From assembly GCA_037043235.1 (NCBI GenBank), contig JAWRVZ010000111.1, positions 2,189,501-2,253,500 on the forward strand: a stretch of DNA of 64,000 bases, read 5' to 3'. Shown one piece after another: positions 1 to 11,557 of the stretch. Made by a program: the position numbers and the translations under genes. The notes below the pieces were generated by a model. It ran no database searches, had not been told where the DNA came from, and was given only the letters and a program-made list of their open reading frames with translations. The stretch's first letter is position 1. Every line of letters begins with the position of its first letter. This DNA is from Rhodeus uyekii (Eukaryota; Chordata; Actinopteri; Cypriniformes; Acheilognathidae).

Positions 1-690
1 CATTACTTTCTGATCAACTGAGTACTTTTGAACAGCAGCCTAATGTATTTGCGAACGCGCTTAAATGTGTTGGGAATAATCAACGCTTCTTTCTGTGTGT
101 TGAGGCAGGAATTGGTTATGCATTAATACATTTAAGAGAAAGAGTGTGTCTTGACGTCTGCATCATGCAGATAAGTGCTGTGGAGGACTGGCCTTCTCTT
201 TCATTAGAGTACTCTCACTTCGCTTGTCTGACTCATAAAAGCTCCTCCAACCCAAACCTCGATCATTTATAATAGTACACCTTTACAACCAAGAAGACCC
301 AACCGTGGGTGAGTTAAAAGTTTTATGACAAAGAAGTAAATGACTTGAGGAGGGTAATTGGTAAAGAATGTATTCTGCTCAACTTAAGAGCTCCTGCTGT
401 GCACGTAAGTGCTGTGAACGTAAGTACATTTAAACAAGGGCGATGGAGGCCACTAAGTGGGTTCGAAACACACCAAGAAATGCAAGAAATGCTCATGCTG
501 CATAACAGAAAATGGGAACAGCGTCTGTCCTAGTCCTACGACACTTTATGGATCATCATGTATGCATACTTCATAGATATAGTAAATTTGATATACTGGA
601 GGAAAAACAATAACAGCACTCACATATAACGAAGATGACTTATGGCAAGAAAGTAACAGAGAAGAGCTCTTTAAGTTTTATAACCACTGA
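1..690. other. No gene or repeat recognised
   Basis: AT-rich; the only open frame (345-533) has no recognisable similarity. Confidence 0.5.
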
Positions 691-696
691 CAAATA

Positions 697-1655
697 GATA
701 ATATTACATTTACATTTACATTTACTCATTTAGCAGACGCTTTTATCCAAAGCGACTTACAATTTGAGGAATATAGAAGCAATTTGTCCAAAGGATACAA
801 AAACACATAAGAGCGCTTACAATACAAAGTTTCAAACATTCTGAATACAAGTAGCACAAGCATGGGGAGTAGAGAAAAGGGAAAAAGTTTTTTTTTTTTT
901 TTTTTGTGAGTGCATGTGTGTGTCATGTTAGGTGCTCATGGAAGAGATGCGTTTTTAGTAGTTTTTTAAACCTCGACAGGGAATCTGCATTCCGGATGAG
1001 GGCAGGGAGTGTGTTCCACCAGCCAGGGGTGGTGAATGAAAATGTTCTTGTGATCGTTCTTTTTCCTCTCTGTGATGGAACCACGAGTCGCCGCTCGTTG
1101 ATCGATCGAAGGTTTCTGGTCGGTGTGTAGAGTTGTACCAATGAGTGGAAGTATGAAGGTGCTGAGTTTGTGTAAGTTTTGTATGCAAGAGTCAGTGCTT
1201 TGAATTTGATGCGTGCTGCGAGAGGGAGCCAGTGTAGTGAGATGAAGAGTGGTGTGACATGAGACCTTTTCGGTTGGTTGAAGACCAGACGAGCTGCTGC
1301 ATTCTGGATCAGTTGCAGGGGTTTGATTGCATTTGCAGGAAGCCTAACCAGAAGAGCGTTGCAGTAGTCCAGTCTGGAAATGACCATGGCCTGCACCAGA
1401 AGTTGCGTAGCTTGCTCAGTGAGGAATGGCCTGATCCTTCTAATGTTGTACAGTGCAAACCTGCATGATCGAGCCGTCTTTGCAATGTGGTCCTTGAAAG
1501 TCAGCTGGTCCTCAAAGATCACTCCAAGATTTCTGACAGACTTTCACGTTCTGGATAGTGAAATCATGCTGTCGGGTTGGATCGGCAGGAAAGACTAAAA
1601 GCTCTGTCTTTGCCAGGTTGAGCTGCAGATGATGCTCTTTCATCCATAAGACTTT
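697..1655 (-). pseudogene. 5'-truncated L2/CR1-type LINE, reverse-transcriptase C-terminus and 3' tail
   Basis: On the minus strand a 199-codon open segment (1522-923) encodes the C-terminal region of a fish non-LTR reverse transcriptase, with FKDHIAKTARSCRFALYNI, SRLDYCNALLVRLP, SLHWLPLAARIKFKAL and GWWNTLPALIR. Further upstream, in another frame, WMKEHHLQLNLAKTELLVF (about 1650-1590) is the expected preceding block, so at least one frameshift separates them. The 3' end carries the fish tail GTCGCTTTGGATAAAAGCGT and short TGTAAA repeats (697-770). The element begins abruptly at about 1655, typical of incomplete reverse transcription. It lacks the catalytic core and endonuclease and cannot be active. 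Confidence 0.85.
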
Positions 1656-1659
1656 AATA

Positions 1660-3813
1660 ATATTAGACTTTAATCAATTCACTATAAACAATATAACAAA
1701 AAGTCTTTTTTCCCATTAATTTTGTTGTAAATTTTTGCATATTTTGTGTTGTATAAATTGTGTAAAAGTGTAAGTATATTTTTTCTGCACAACAAAAATA
1801 GAATATTTGATGACTGAATAAGTGCAATTCACCTTTACTCCACAAGGTGACAATGATGAATTAACGTTTCACTCAAAGTTACCACAGGCAGAAAACAAAA
1901 GAATAGGCAGTATCATCAGCAAAACTTGAAAAGACTCAACGATTTACTGCAGACCAAGTACTGGAACACAATCGAATATGAGTGTCACTGTCACTTGATG
2001 GTGGATCGGGCGAAGAAGCTGTCAATGATCAAAATGGTGATTTTGAAGATGTTGACAATGATAGTTTGAGATCGCAAATATGTGCCAGATGCTGAATGTC
2101 CCAAGAAATGAGCTCTGGCGAGGACAGTGATGATGGTATGAAGCATCTGCTCAAATTTAACTATTCCAAACTCTAATATCAGGAGATTTTCGTATTATTT
2201 CAACAGGTAGTGTAAGTAAGATATAGATCCAGGTAGCTAAAGACCTGAATATGTAATAATGATTGACGAAACATTGACGCATTTAAGAGTTGAAGGAGAA
2301 AATTTCCCTTTATCTATTAACAAATAGAACCCATTATTAGTTTATGTGGATAATGTTTTTAAAACACTTACTCGCGTGCAATAGCGAGCCTTTGATACGT
2401 TTTCTATACAGTGACCATAGTCAATAATAACAGTAGATGTTTATTGACAAGACTCAGAAAAAACGATCATTTTGGATAAAGGGTCGGAAATAATTTTTCC
2501 ACATATGAATTAGCTTTTTTTGTGTGAGTTGAAGAAGTTAACATCATAATGAATTAATAATTTAAAAAAATTATATGTCATGACGCCTTTAGTATTCAAT
2601 ATAATATAAAACGTTTCAATCTGTTACAGGCATTGCTGAGCAAAAGGACACAATGGTCAAATATAATATTGCACTTTTTTCAAAAATGATAGTTTACATC
2701 ATGTTTTCCCCAAAATGCTATATATTTAAAAAAACACATAAAATTTCATTTTAAGCCATTTTTTATTGAAGTTCTTAAAAATGATGGCTTCTGTCATATC
2801 TCTTAAATCAATTCATAATCATGTTTGAAGAACTATCCCTTTACCTTAAAGATTTTTTTTTATGTTTACAAACACGCCGTCGCAAGGACATTTCTGATGC
2901 TTAGCAATCATAACAACATTTGACATGCACTCTTGAGTAGGATGGTGGGAAATGAGGCCCATTTAGATGCCACCATGTTTAAAGGGAGATTAAATGGTTG
3001 CCAAGATACAAAAACCTGTCTGACACCAAACATCTGAGAATGTAAGTGAAAAAGCTTTATTTGGGCAATGGAGAAATGCCAATAGTCACATACTCCAGGC
3101 TCTAATCAAGCCTTCACTGATGTATGAATTCACTGGGTAATCTGCTTTGCATTTAATTACATGGTTCCAGTAAATTGGAACATATTCTCCCTCCACAGCT
3201 TGTTTCTTAGTCATTTGTTTCACACTTGCCTCAATAACAGAATGAATGGAGAAGTAGCATAAATGTTGATGTTTGAACACTGTTAAAATAAATTCTTAAA
3301 TCAAACGGTAAGCTACATGCGCCATTGAGTTTGCTTTTTCTAGTCTAATTTCAAACTTAGTTGTTCAATTAAGCCCAAGCAAGATCACAAGAATGCTGCT
3401 TGTCTGAAAAATCAGCCCAGCTGTGGAAGTAGTCACAGTCCTGCTGATGGTTCAAACCAACAGCAGTGTGATATTGCTTTCATAGGCCCACAACAGTTCA
3501 ATAAACAAGACATTATTATTACGTATCTTTATTTTAGGCACAACACTGACAGTTACTTTGTCTAATTTTGCTCCATCAATGAAAATAGTTCTAAACAAAG
3601 AACCATAGCTATATAAAGGTCTGATATTAACGTCTACACCAACAGACGATGACGTAAACGCTCTATTTATTATAAGCGAACCCTTTAAAGTATCATCCAA
3701 ATGATGATATGTCTCCACCCAAAGTTGCAAATGTAACTTGTGAGCAAAATTGGAATATTGCATTAAATATTTGCAAATAAAGCGCTGTCTCCATCCCATG
3801 TGTTCAAGATGTG
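1660..3813. other. AT-rich intergenic DNA with a possible transposase remnant
   Basis: Around 1930-2140 a broken frame reads RFTADQVLEH then, shifted, SLDGGSGEEAVNDQNGDFED, which recalls the acidic N-terminus of PiggyBac-type transposases; too short to be sure. The segment 3470-3813 looks like a repeat end but I could not classify it. Confidence 0.35.
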
Positions 3814-3967
3814 TAGCTCAAACAGTATTGTCGCTTGCAATGCCAAGGTCATGATTTGGATTCCCAGGGAAAGCAAGAACTGATTAGAATGTCAATGTGA
3901 ACCTTGAATGTGTTGTAAGTCGCTTTGGATAAAAGTGTCTACCAAATGCAGAAATGTAAAATGTAAC
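3814..3967 (+). mobile_element. tRNA-like SINE with LINE-shared tail
   Basis: The head has a tRNA-like promoter: an A-box-like TAGCTCAAACAGT and a degraded B box (GGTCATGATTTGGATTCC). It ends with GTAAGTCGCTTTGGATAAAA and a TGTAAAATGTAA run, the 3' tail shared with L2-type LINEs. The layout matches HE1/DANA-like cyprinid SINEs; the exact family was not determined. Confidence 0.65.
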
Positions 3968-4019
3968 TAAATTAGCACTTCCGCTGAACTTGGTGCAAAA
4001 TATCTGTAATAAAACTATA

Positions 4020-4394
4020 TGTTATCAAACTAGCTGGTGTGCGATGCGGAGAACACTCAGAGGCAGCAGCGGAATCCAATGGAACTTCTTTATTAACAAG
4101 CAGCGAAAAAAGGAGACTTTAAATAGAAACGAAAGCGGCACTCAGTTAGTGCAAAAACTAGGAAACATGGAAATTACCCCGAACACAGAGAGCTGGCATA
4201 CACACACAACACAACGTGAAACAATTTCAACGATCGACAAGGACATGGGAATACGAGAGGGTATTTATATCAAACACGGGATGAGAACCAGCTGACAAGA
4301 CTTAGGTCAGTGATTAGACACGGACAGGAGCATGAAGGACCTGGAAGATACATAAAAGGGACCCGGATGTGAACAACGAGACACGACTGTGACA
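4020..4394 (-). mobile_element. Solo LTR with 5-bp target duplication CTATA
   Basis: The block starts TGTTATCA and ends TGTGACA. It is flanked on both sides by the identical 5-bp direct repeat CTATA (4015-4019 and 4395-4399), as expected of LTR retrotransposon insertion. A minus-strand AATAAA (plus TTTATT near 4091) suggests minus orientation. No internal retroviral-type coding region is present, so this is a solo LTR. Confidence 0.65.
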
Positions 4395-4399
4395 CTATA

Positions 4400-6381
4400 A
4401 AAACACTGAGATGCACTTTGTGCATTAGGCCTAAAACCGATCTGCTAGTTAGTCCAGTTATCCAATCACATCCTCTGTTATTAGACAAATGTGTTTCCAT
4501 TGTAGTTTGTGTCTGCAAGTCTTCTTATCAAATACAATACCAATTTAATTGAGTACATGTGTTTTTTTATGCACATTTTTTAAATTTATACCAACTTAGT
4601 ATTTCCATCCCAAAATTCGAATAAAATAGGTGGATGCAAACATGGTTTATGTTTTTATTGTTCATCAGTGGCGAAAAATTTTTCCGAAAGTGATTTCAGT
4701 CATATTGTTCTGTATCGTTATTATTATAGCTGTGGTGTGGTCTTCCATATTGTTATAGAATTATTACAATTATTAAAACTTTATAGTTGTCGCCCTTGGT
4801 GTGAATGGCCCTTAACACCATGTCTACAATGGACACACACTTGTAAATGTTCCAAATCTATTTGTAGTTATTTGAAACCAACGTTAAAAACAGAGCGCAA
4901 TAAACGTTTACTGTCGACACTGTGGTGTGTAGACCGTATTACTGATTATAATAGGTTCTCTCTGCTCTTGATTTGGAAAGCTGGCAATTTAGAACATTCA
5001 CATGATGCGTCCAGTGACACTGATGGTCTATCCATTGCAGACAGTTTCACCCATTACATTCTATTATCTTTTTGATGCAGTGTGACATGTCTAATTAGAC
5101 AGGATGTGATGTTTCCTCGACGAATTGATTGAATGACTAATTGATTGAATTACTCATTCATAAAGACAATCGCTTGTTTACTGGTGTAATAATGTAATTT
5201 GCAGAAAGAGTTACTGAATGCACAAAAACTAGTAGAGTTATAAAAAGAGTAAAAATAACAGAACTAGAGACGCTATTTTAAAAGGGTCTGTTTGGACACT
5301 TTTTGATGTTAAAATCTTTCTATAGTTATTCTAATGAACTACACCTGTGTTTACGTTCATAGGACACTTCGGGGAAACTGACTTCATCCTTCATCCTATT
5401 AAAAATAATAGGAATATATTTGGTTCTGAGAATGGTCTTGCTAGCATTATTTATTTTCAGATGCCACTTGGTATATCAAATGCAAATCAAACAAGTGTCT
5501 GAATACATTCTGTGATTGCTTTATTTCCATTTGCAAACAAGATGCTTAATATCAGGTCTAATACCAAGCAATGTGCAAGCTACTTTCACTGTTTTATCCT
5601 GTCTGGCTTTGTTTGTTTAGCTGTCATGTTACTTTCTGAGTGCTCTTACTCAAGAGCTGGTACTGCAGACTACCTGAATGACCAGCAAATGCTGAATAAG
5701 ACATTCCTCAGTTATACCAATTGCAAAATCTCTGTTAGTTTAGAGATTGTATTTGTTGCTGGTTCTGCAGGTTAGGCCTGAATGGTCTGATCACTGCTCC
5801 TGTTCATTTTCCCATGGGCCGCCTGAATGATTAATTCACAGCGGCTCGCTGGTGCCGAGCGGTGATTTCCATGGACGCATTTTAAGTACATCAATATTTG
5901 GAGCACTGAATACAGGAAGCTCAGGGTCAGAACTATCAGAGCGGAACGTTAATTTCACATCCCAGCCTCCTCCATGTGCCCAATCATGTCAAGAGAAACT
6001 CATGTGGGGGAAACCATAAAGCTTCATATCTAATATCAAGTCTAATATCAACTAGCAAAACACTCTCGCCCAAAGAAACAGAACGATACCGGGGGGTTTT
6101 AAAAAGCCATTTAGCTTTGTTGAAAGAACAGACTGTTTGATATTACTGTCAGGAGTGACACTGCAGGCATCTGTTCAAGATGTATCATTTTCAGTAACAG
6201 TGTAGACATGTAGTTGTCCCAAAGAGTATTTGGACTCTTAACCGACACAAATATATAAGGGGTTTTCTTCACTTCAACAACTGGTTGATTTCCATTGACA
6301 TTAACAGATGATCAAATCAAATCTTTTTGGAAACTTTTTACAGGGCCTTCCTATTTTCAAATGCTTTTTAAGTCAGGGTTC
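4400..6381. other. No gene recognised
   Basis: No coding region recognised. 5790-6000 is less AT-rich and not obviously repetitive, and could be conserved non-coding DNA. Confidence 0.45.
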
Positions 6382-7147
6382 TGTCACTTCGGTCTTGTTT
6401 TCTAGAGTTTTGGTGAAAGAACTCTGACACTGCCCTTATGTCGTGTCTTTGTGGGCTCTCTTGTCTGTGTAGTGTCTTGTGTGCGAGTCGTGATTGTCAG
6501 ATCCCGAGACTTTGGATTGAATTGATCAGTTTGAACTGATCAATTCCGATCAGTCTTAGTGTTGTGTCGGGATTCGGACAATCATGACACGTGTGTTCGT
6601 CCTTGTCATGAGCGCACGGGACGAGTGTTTGCTCGAGCTTTGTTCGAGCTGGGCTCTCTTGTCTGTGTGCATTGTTGAAAGCACGGGGTTCATGTTTACA
6701 TTGGCCGCGTGCTTTCATGTTGTGTCTCGTGTCGCGCGCAATTTGTGTTTCAACCAGCTGCGCGCTGTCTCTTGTTTCTCGTGGACACGCGGCTATTCGC
6801 ATTGCCTGTGTGTTCATATATTATCATTGTGTAACCCCGCCCGTCTTGTTCCCCTGTTATACTTTGATTTGCCCCAGATGTTACCGGTCAATTATCCTTC
6901 CTCCTGTGTCTATTTAATCCCTTCATATTTGCTGTCCTGTGTGGCGTCGTTGTTGTTCCTTTGTCTTTGTCCCGTGCCTTTGGATATTTTCATGTCCAGT
7001 CCTTTCCAGTCCAGTCCAGTTGGTCCAGTTATGTTTTTCCCCTTCAGGGCAGTTTTTGTTTGAGTTTTTGTTTTGTTTTATTGTTTAAATAAAGCCTTCC
7101 ACCGAGCAAAGTGAGTCCTCAATTCCTTCCTTCTGCAAAACCTGACA
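6382..7147 (+). mobile_element. LTR-like block, TGTCA...TGACA ends
   Basis: The 766-bp block begins TGTCACTTCGG and ends CCTGACA. It has a TATTTAA box near 6912 and AATAAA near 7089, the order expected of a promoter and poly(A) signal inside an LTR. It is richer in C, T and G than its surroundings. I did not find a matching 5-bp duplication, so the boundaries or the LTR label may be wrong. The open frame over 6584-7063 is probably chance. Confidence 0.45.
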
Positions 7148-7633
7148 CTTTAATTATAGTCTTTATTATTTTTATTGTGGGCCATTTCCAATCAAGCTGT
7201 AATTTTGTCATATTATGAAAAAAGTCTGAAAATATTTAAGATAAACAAAATGTTACCTAGGAAATTAGCTTTAGCAAGACAAATTATACTTCTAGAGCAA
7301 AACCTGTATTTAAAGTCCATAAACGATCTTTGCCCTGAGAGCACATCTCTTAGGAGATAGCGAGTGTGAAGCACCTCTTGGTTTGATGCTAACTTGGAGA
7401 CAGAGATGAGAGTGATCCACTCAAAGCTCTGCAGCAGCTGTTTGAAGCCTCCAGTTCACCCAAAGGGTGAAGGACCTTCAGTCAACACAGGTGAAGGGAA
7501 TTGTGGGATACAGAGCTTTGGACACTGTCAGACATCAATGAACACCTGTTGTGTACTGTGGTCCAGTTGAAAAGTATTGTGGGACATGAGAGAGTAATCT
7601 AGATTTGACACAAGCACTATTTCTCAGCGTATT

Positions 7634-7801
7634 AAAGAAATCTCCAAAATCAACCAAGCTTATGGAAATTGAGAATTTCTGTGGTTAGTTATTTGTTATT
7701 TTTGTTATATAATTTGTATGATGTGTTATATATAAATAACAAATAACTAACCACATAAATTCTTGCATTCCATAAGCTTGGTTGATTTTGGAGATTTCTT
7801 T
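7634..7801. mobile_element. Foldback/MITE-like palindrome (168 bp)
   Basis: The left half starting AAAGAAATCTCCAAAATC is repeated as a reverse complement ending GATTTTGGAGATTTCTTT. Further in, GTGGTTAGTTATTTGTTATT pairs with AATAACAAATAACTAACCAC. The whole can fold into one hairpin with a short AT-rich loop. No coding capacity. Confidence 0.8.
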
Positions 7802-7810
7802 CTTTCGATA

Positions 7811-8332
7811 TGGCCAGCAGCCATATCGCCCTGTAGCCTAAGACTGGTTGCCCACTGAAGCTAAGCAGGGTTGAGCCTGGTTTGTACCTGGATGGGAGAC
7901 CTCCTGGGAATGACTAGGTTGCTGCTGGAAGTGGTGTTAGGAGGCCAGCAGGGGGTGCTCACCCTGCGGTCTGTGTGGGTCCTAACGCCCCAGTATAGTG
8001 ACGGGGACACTGTACTGCAACAAGCACCGTCCTTCAGATGAGACGTTAAACCGAGGTCCTGACTCTCTGTGGTCATTAAAAATCCCAAGGATGTCCTTCG
8101 CAAGAGTAGGGGTGTAACCCCGGCATCCCTGGCCAAATCTGCCCGTTGGCCTTGGTCCATCATGGCCCCCTAATCACCCCCCTACATTAATTGGCTTCAT
8201 TGCTCTGTCTCCTCTCCTTAGCTGGTGTGTGGTGAGCGTTCTGGCACAGGTTGCTGTCTCATCATCCAGGTGGATGCTGCACACCGGCGGTTGAGGAGAT
8301 TCCCCCCCTCCCAAGCGCTATATAAATGTAAC

Positions 8333-8410
<78 letters not shown>
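7811..8410 (+). mobile_element. 5S rRNA-derived SINE (SINE3-like) with (ATT)n tail
   Basis: The head matches the internal control region of 5S rRNA: AAGCTAAGCAGGGT (7859-7872) and TGGATGGGAGACC (7889-7901) with GCCTGG between them. A long central core follows (about 7945-8330: GGTGCTCACCCTGCGGTC, GAGACGTTAAACCGAGGTCC, GGTGGATGCTGCACA), typical of Deu-type SINEs of fish. The end is a (ATT)n run at about 8334-8410. It is not a functional 5S gene: the transcription unit is fused to the core and there is no normal 5S 3' end. Confidence 0.88.
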
Positions 8411-8413
<3 letters not shown>

Positions 8414-8788
8414 ATACTGAGAAAAATGAAAAATATTTATTTATATCATGGCAGTTTCTTTGCTTGTGATAAGCCTTTTTTGTTGCTGTTTTTATAGCAT
8501 CTTCTGACTGAAAGGATGATTCACATTAAGAATTTCTCACTCTCCCTTCCTCCAGACAGCTCCTTTTATCTGTAACCTCAATGATACAAATCCACTTTTG
8601 ACCAACGTTCCATAGTTTACTCATATAAAATTATTCTGTCATGATTTACTTGGACGATGTTCAAACCCATGACCTGTATGTGTGACAAAAAGTCTAAGCT
8701 GTTTGTTGCCATAAGTGGCGTTTGCTCTGGGCAGTTATAGGAACTTGCCTCCAGGGTGATCCACCAAGAACTAAACGTTCCTCTAGGG

Positions 8789-9335
8789 CAGTGGTTCTCA
8801 AATAGTGGGGCGCGCTCCCTTGGGGGGGGGGGGGGGCGCGGAGCGATGCCAGGGGGAGGGGGGGCGCGCGTGACCCTGGAGTACATGCTTTTTTAGCCAG
8901 GGAGTTTCTTGCATTGAACAAGAGCAGCATATATGAAGTTCAGATAACCGTCCCCTCATCCTTTGACGTGTACGATCACACCGGTGTTCATATGTGTCAC
9001 GTGATCAACAGCTCAATTCACACATGTTTTCACGCGTTATCTGGCACTAATCCAAAAAAGACGCGCTCAGAGCTTGTGAAACAACAATTCAGTGTTTTCA
9101 ACCACATAAGGTTTCTTTTAGGTTTCAACAAGTTGAGCCAACAAGTTGGTGACTATTTTGAATAAAAAAGAAAAAACTAAATAAATGTATTAATCCATTA
9201 TACAGCGCTTTTTGTGACTGGTGTGTCACGTGACAAGCATGACGCGTTGCCATGGAAACCATAAGGCGAACGTTCCAAAATGAGGGAGGGGGGGGTGAAA
9301 TGGGGGGCGTGACAGAAAATAATTGAGAAGCACTG
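8789..9335. mobile_element. Non-autonomous hAT element with perfect 8-bp TSD
   Basis: The termini are CAGTGGTTCTCAAA and the inverted TTGAGAAGCACTG. Both sides carry the identical 8-bp direct repeat CTCTAGGG (8781-8788 and 9336-9343), the hallmark of hAT transposition. At 547 bp it has no transposase frame. It includes a run of 15 G at 8822-8836 and further G-rich stretches near both ends. Confidence 0.9.
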
Positions 9336-9343
9336 CTCTAGGG

Positions 9344-11224
9344 TAATTTTCATGGTTGCGTTCATATTCGCAAGTGGCGTACAGCGACGTCAGATTGTAA
9401 GATCTCATGGATTTATGAATCTTCCCAATCTACTGACATTTGTTATGACATCTGCTTCAAATGCTACAGTGCTCAGATAACTAAATTTACATGATAAAGT
9501 AAATCCAGTTCACAAGCTAATTACTCTTACACAGCGCTGCCATAGAAAAAGCATAGACATGTACAGAGCTATCGCTAAAGCGAAAGTTAAAAGGGAAGTT
9601 GTCGGGGCTAAAGAGATCTTTTGATTATGTTTGCTTGTTTTGACACTCTGATTAATGAAATTTTCTAGACAGCACCATGGGTCATGTAGTTTTCAACTGA
9701 TATTATCAATTAACAACCGTATAGTTCACAGTAAGGCTGTCTTTATAAGTTCCCTTTTGGAACTTGACGATTGCAATCTGTTGTGTTGGTTCATACTGTG
9801 ACGTAACAGCTAATTTTGTCCCCAAAAGGCGATTTTATAACTAAAATCATTCTCAGTGCCTGCGGTGCGAATACACCAAAAAACGAGTCCTTCTGCCAAT
9901 AGTTATAGGAACTTTAAAAAGGTTGCACCAACAATTGTTTGGATGTTATCATTCACTGAAAAGCTTACCAGCAGCCATAGCTCTCAAGTCTTTTTTTTTT
10001 TCTATTCTTATAACTGTCGTGTGACATCTGAAGATTTATAGCACGAGTCATATAGACTACTTCTATGATTTGTTAAGGACAAACACTGGTCAACATTCAC
10101 TTTTTGGTGTTCCACAAAAATCCTGCGGTTTTTATTTTTAATTTTGAGGTGAACTTTTGAAATTTAGGCACTGATATTTCTTCATGCGTACTTCCTGATG
10201 TGCTTTTACAGTGAACTTAATAAATTTGCTTTTGCACCATGACATTTACCACATGTAACATTCATTATGTGCAACTGAAAATACTTACTGTGAAGAAAAA
10301 AAACAGATGAGGTCTAGTTTGAATGAGAAATACATGTTTACCTTCTTTATCGCTGGCTCTGTTCATGCCAAAGTATTTTTGTCTCCTATATGCTAGCATA
10401 TTCTACAGAACTGCTCTGTGTAAGGCATTGACATGTAAAAAGCTATCTGAGCTTCTTATAATTACAGCCTGACAGCACACAGAGTCTCCACAAAGGTCTA
10501 ATAATCAGACGGAGATGATCAGAACCATGGTCTGTGCCTCTGAAAAGCAGCACTGCTGAAATGTAATTAAAGTAGCCCAGCTTCTCCTGCAGGCGATCAT
10601 GCATACCACTCTTCTTACCAGTTGACGTGTGAATCTCACGCTGTTACACATCTCTATGGGTCACGGCTTTTTATGCAGCCTCGGTTTGTTCATCTATAAA
10701 AAACATTCTATATGGTCTCTGATTACCGGTATGTGATGTCCTTCATTGCATAAAGGGCAAATGGCCTTCCATCATAATCTTGTTCGCACAAAAGAATCCA
10801 CTGCACTTCTGGAATGACAGTTTATGGTTTTTGTGATGGGTGGAGGGAGGTGTGCATAACCACCTTACATCCTTCAGTCAACCACAAGAATGGGTAGCTA
10901 ACGTTGTGTATATGCAATCACTTCCCAAAGGCCTTATAAGGACAGATAGTGCAGGCTTGTGCACTTTGTAAGGAGTTTAAAACATAAGCACATGACATAT
11001 CAACAAAAGGTTGAAACAAATATTTAGTAAGTCTTTTGTTTTCCTTTAGGAGATTTTATAAGACCCTGTAATTTGAAAGAGCAACAATAAAAATGCAATG
11101 CAAGATTCTTATGTGTGGGTGTGGAAGTTAATGTAAGGTTTTGCATTCTCCCTGACATAATAATGGAACAAAACGTTTTTCCACACATCATTATTACAAT
11201 GCAATGAGTCACTCCTGCCGTCTT
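9344..11224. other. No gene recognised
   Basis: AT-rich DNA without recognisable coding or repeat content; 10470-10720 is compositionally balanced and not repeat-like. Confidence 0.45.
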
Positions 11225-11276
11225 TGTAAGTTGCTTTGGTAGGAAGGTATCTGCCTAATGCATGAATGCAAATATA
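11225..11276 (+). repeat. Fragment of LINE/SINE 3' tail
   Basis: TTGTAAGTTGCTTTGGTAGG followed by TGCCTAATGCATGAATGCAAAT is a degraded copy of the fish GTAAGTCGCTTTGGATAAAA tail. Confidence 0.4.
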
Positions 11277-11557
11277 AACACTCCATGCAGTTACAATAAA
11301 ATACTTTTTCCAAGGTTCACATATTAACATTTTAACAATGTTATATGCTATACTCAGTCTGAAGCTATTCTAAACATAATTTTGCAGCTTTATTTTTTAT
11401 TATACATACAGCTTTAATGACCTCATGTTAATTGGGAAACCTTTGCATTTTTAGAAATGCATTTGCCACATGACAAAAAGAAGTGCATCTTGTATTGAAA
11501 GCATTTAAAAAAGGTTGGGCATTCTTCAAAGTATTCATTCAAAATTGTATACTTATT

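Noticed and set aside
906..1598. Plus-strand open frames
   Set aside because: Shadows of the LINE reverse-transcriptase frame on the minus strand.
3814..3900. tRNA gene
   Set aside because: The A and B boxes are tRNA-like, but the B box is degraded and the sequence continues into a LINE-type tail; SINE, not a tRNA gene.
4668..5075. 135-codon open frame
   Set aside because: No domain, signal or splice context recognised, and the AT-rich surroundings look non-coding.
6584..7063. 159-codon open frame
   Set aside because: Lies inside an LTR-like block, no family features, and other frames are equally open.
7811..7940. 5S rRNA gene
   Set aside because: The internal control region is there, but the 5' part is diverged and the sequence runs into a SINE core and (ATT)n tail, so it is a 5S-derived SINE.
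8225..8497. Plus-strand frame with a long Leu/Ile run
   Set aside because: Translation of the (ATT)n tail of the 5S-derived SINE.
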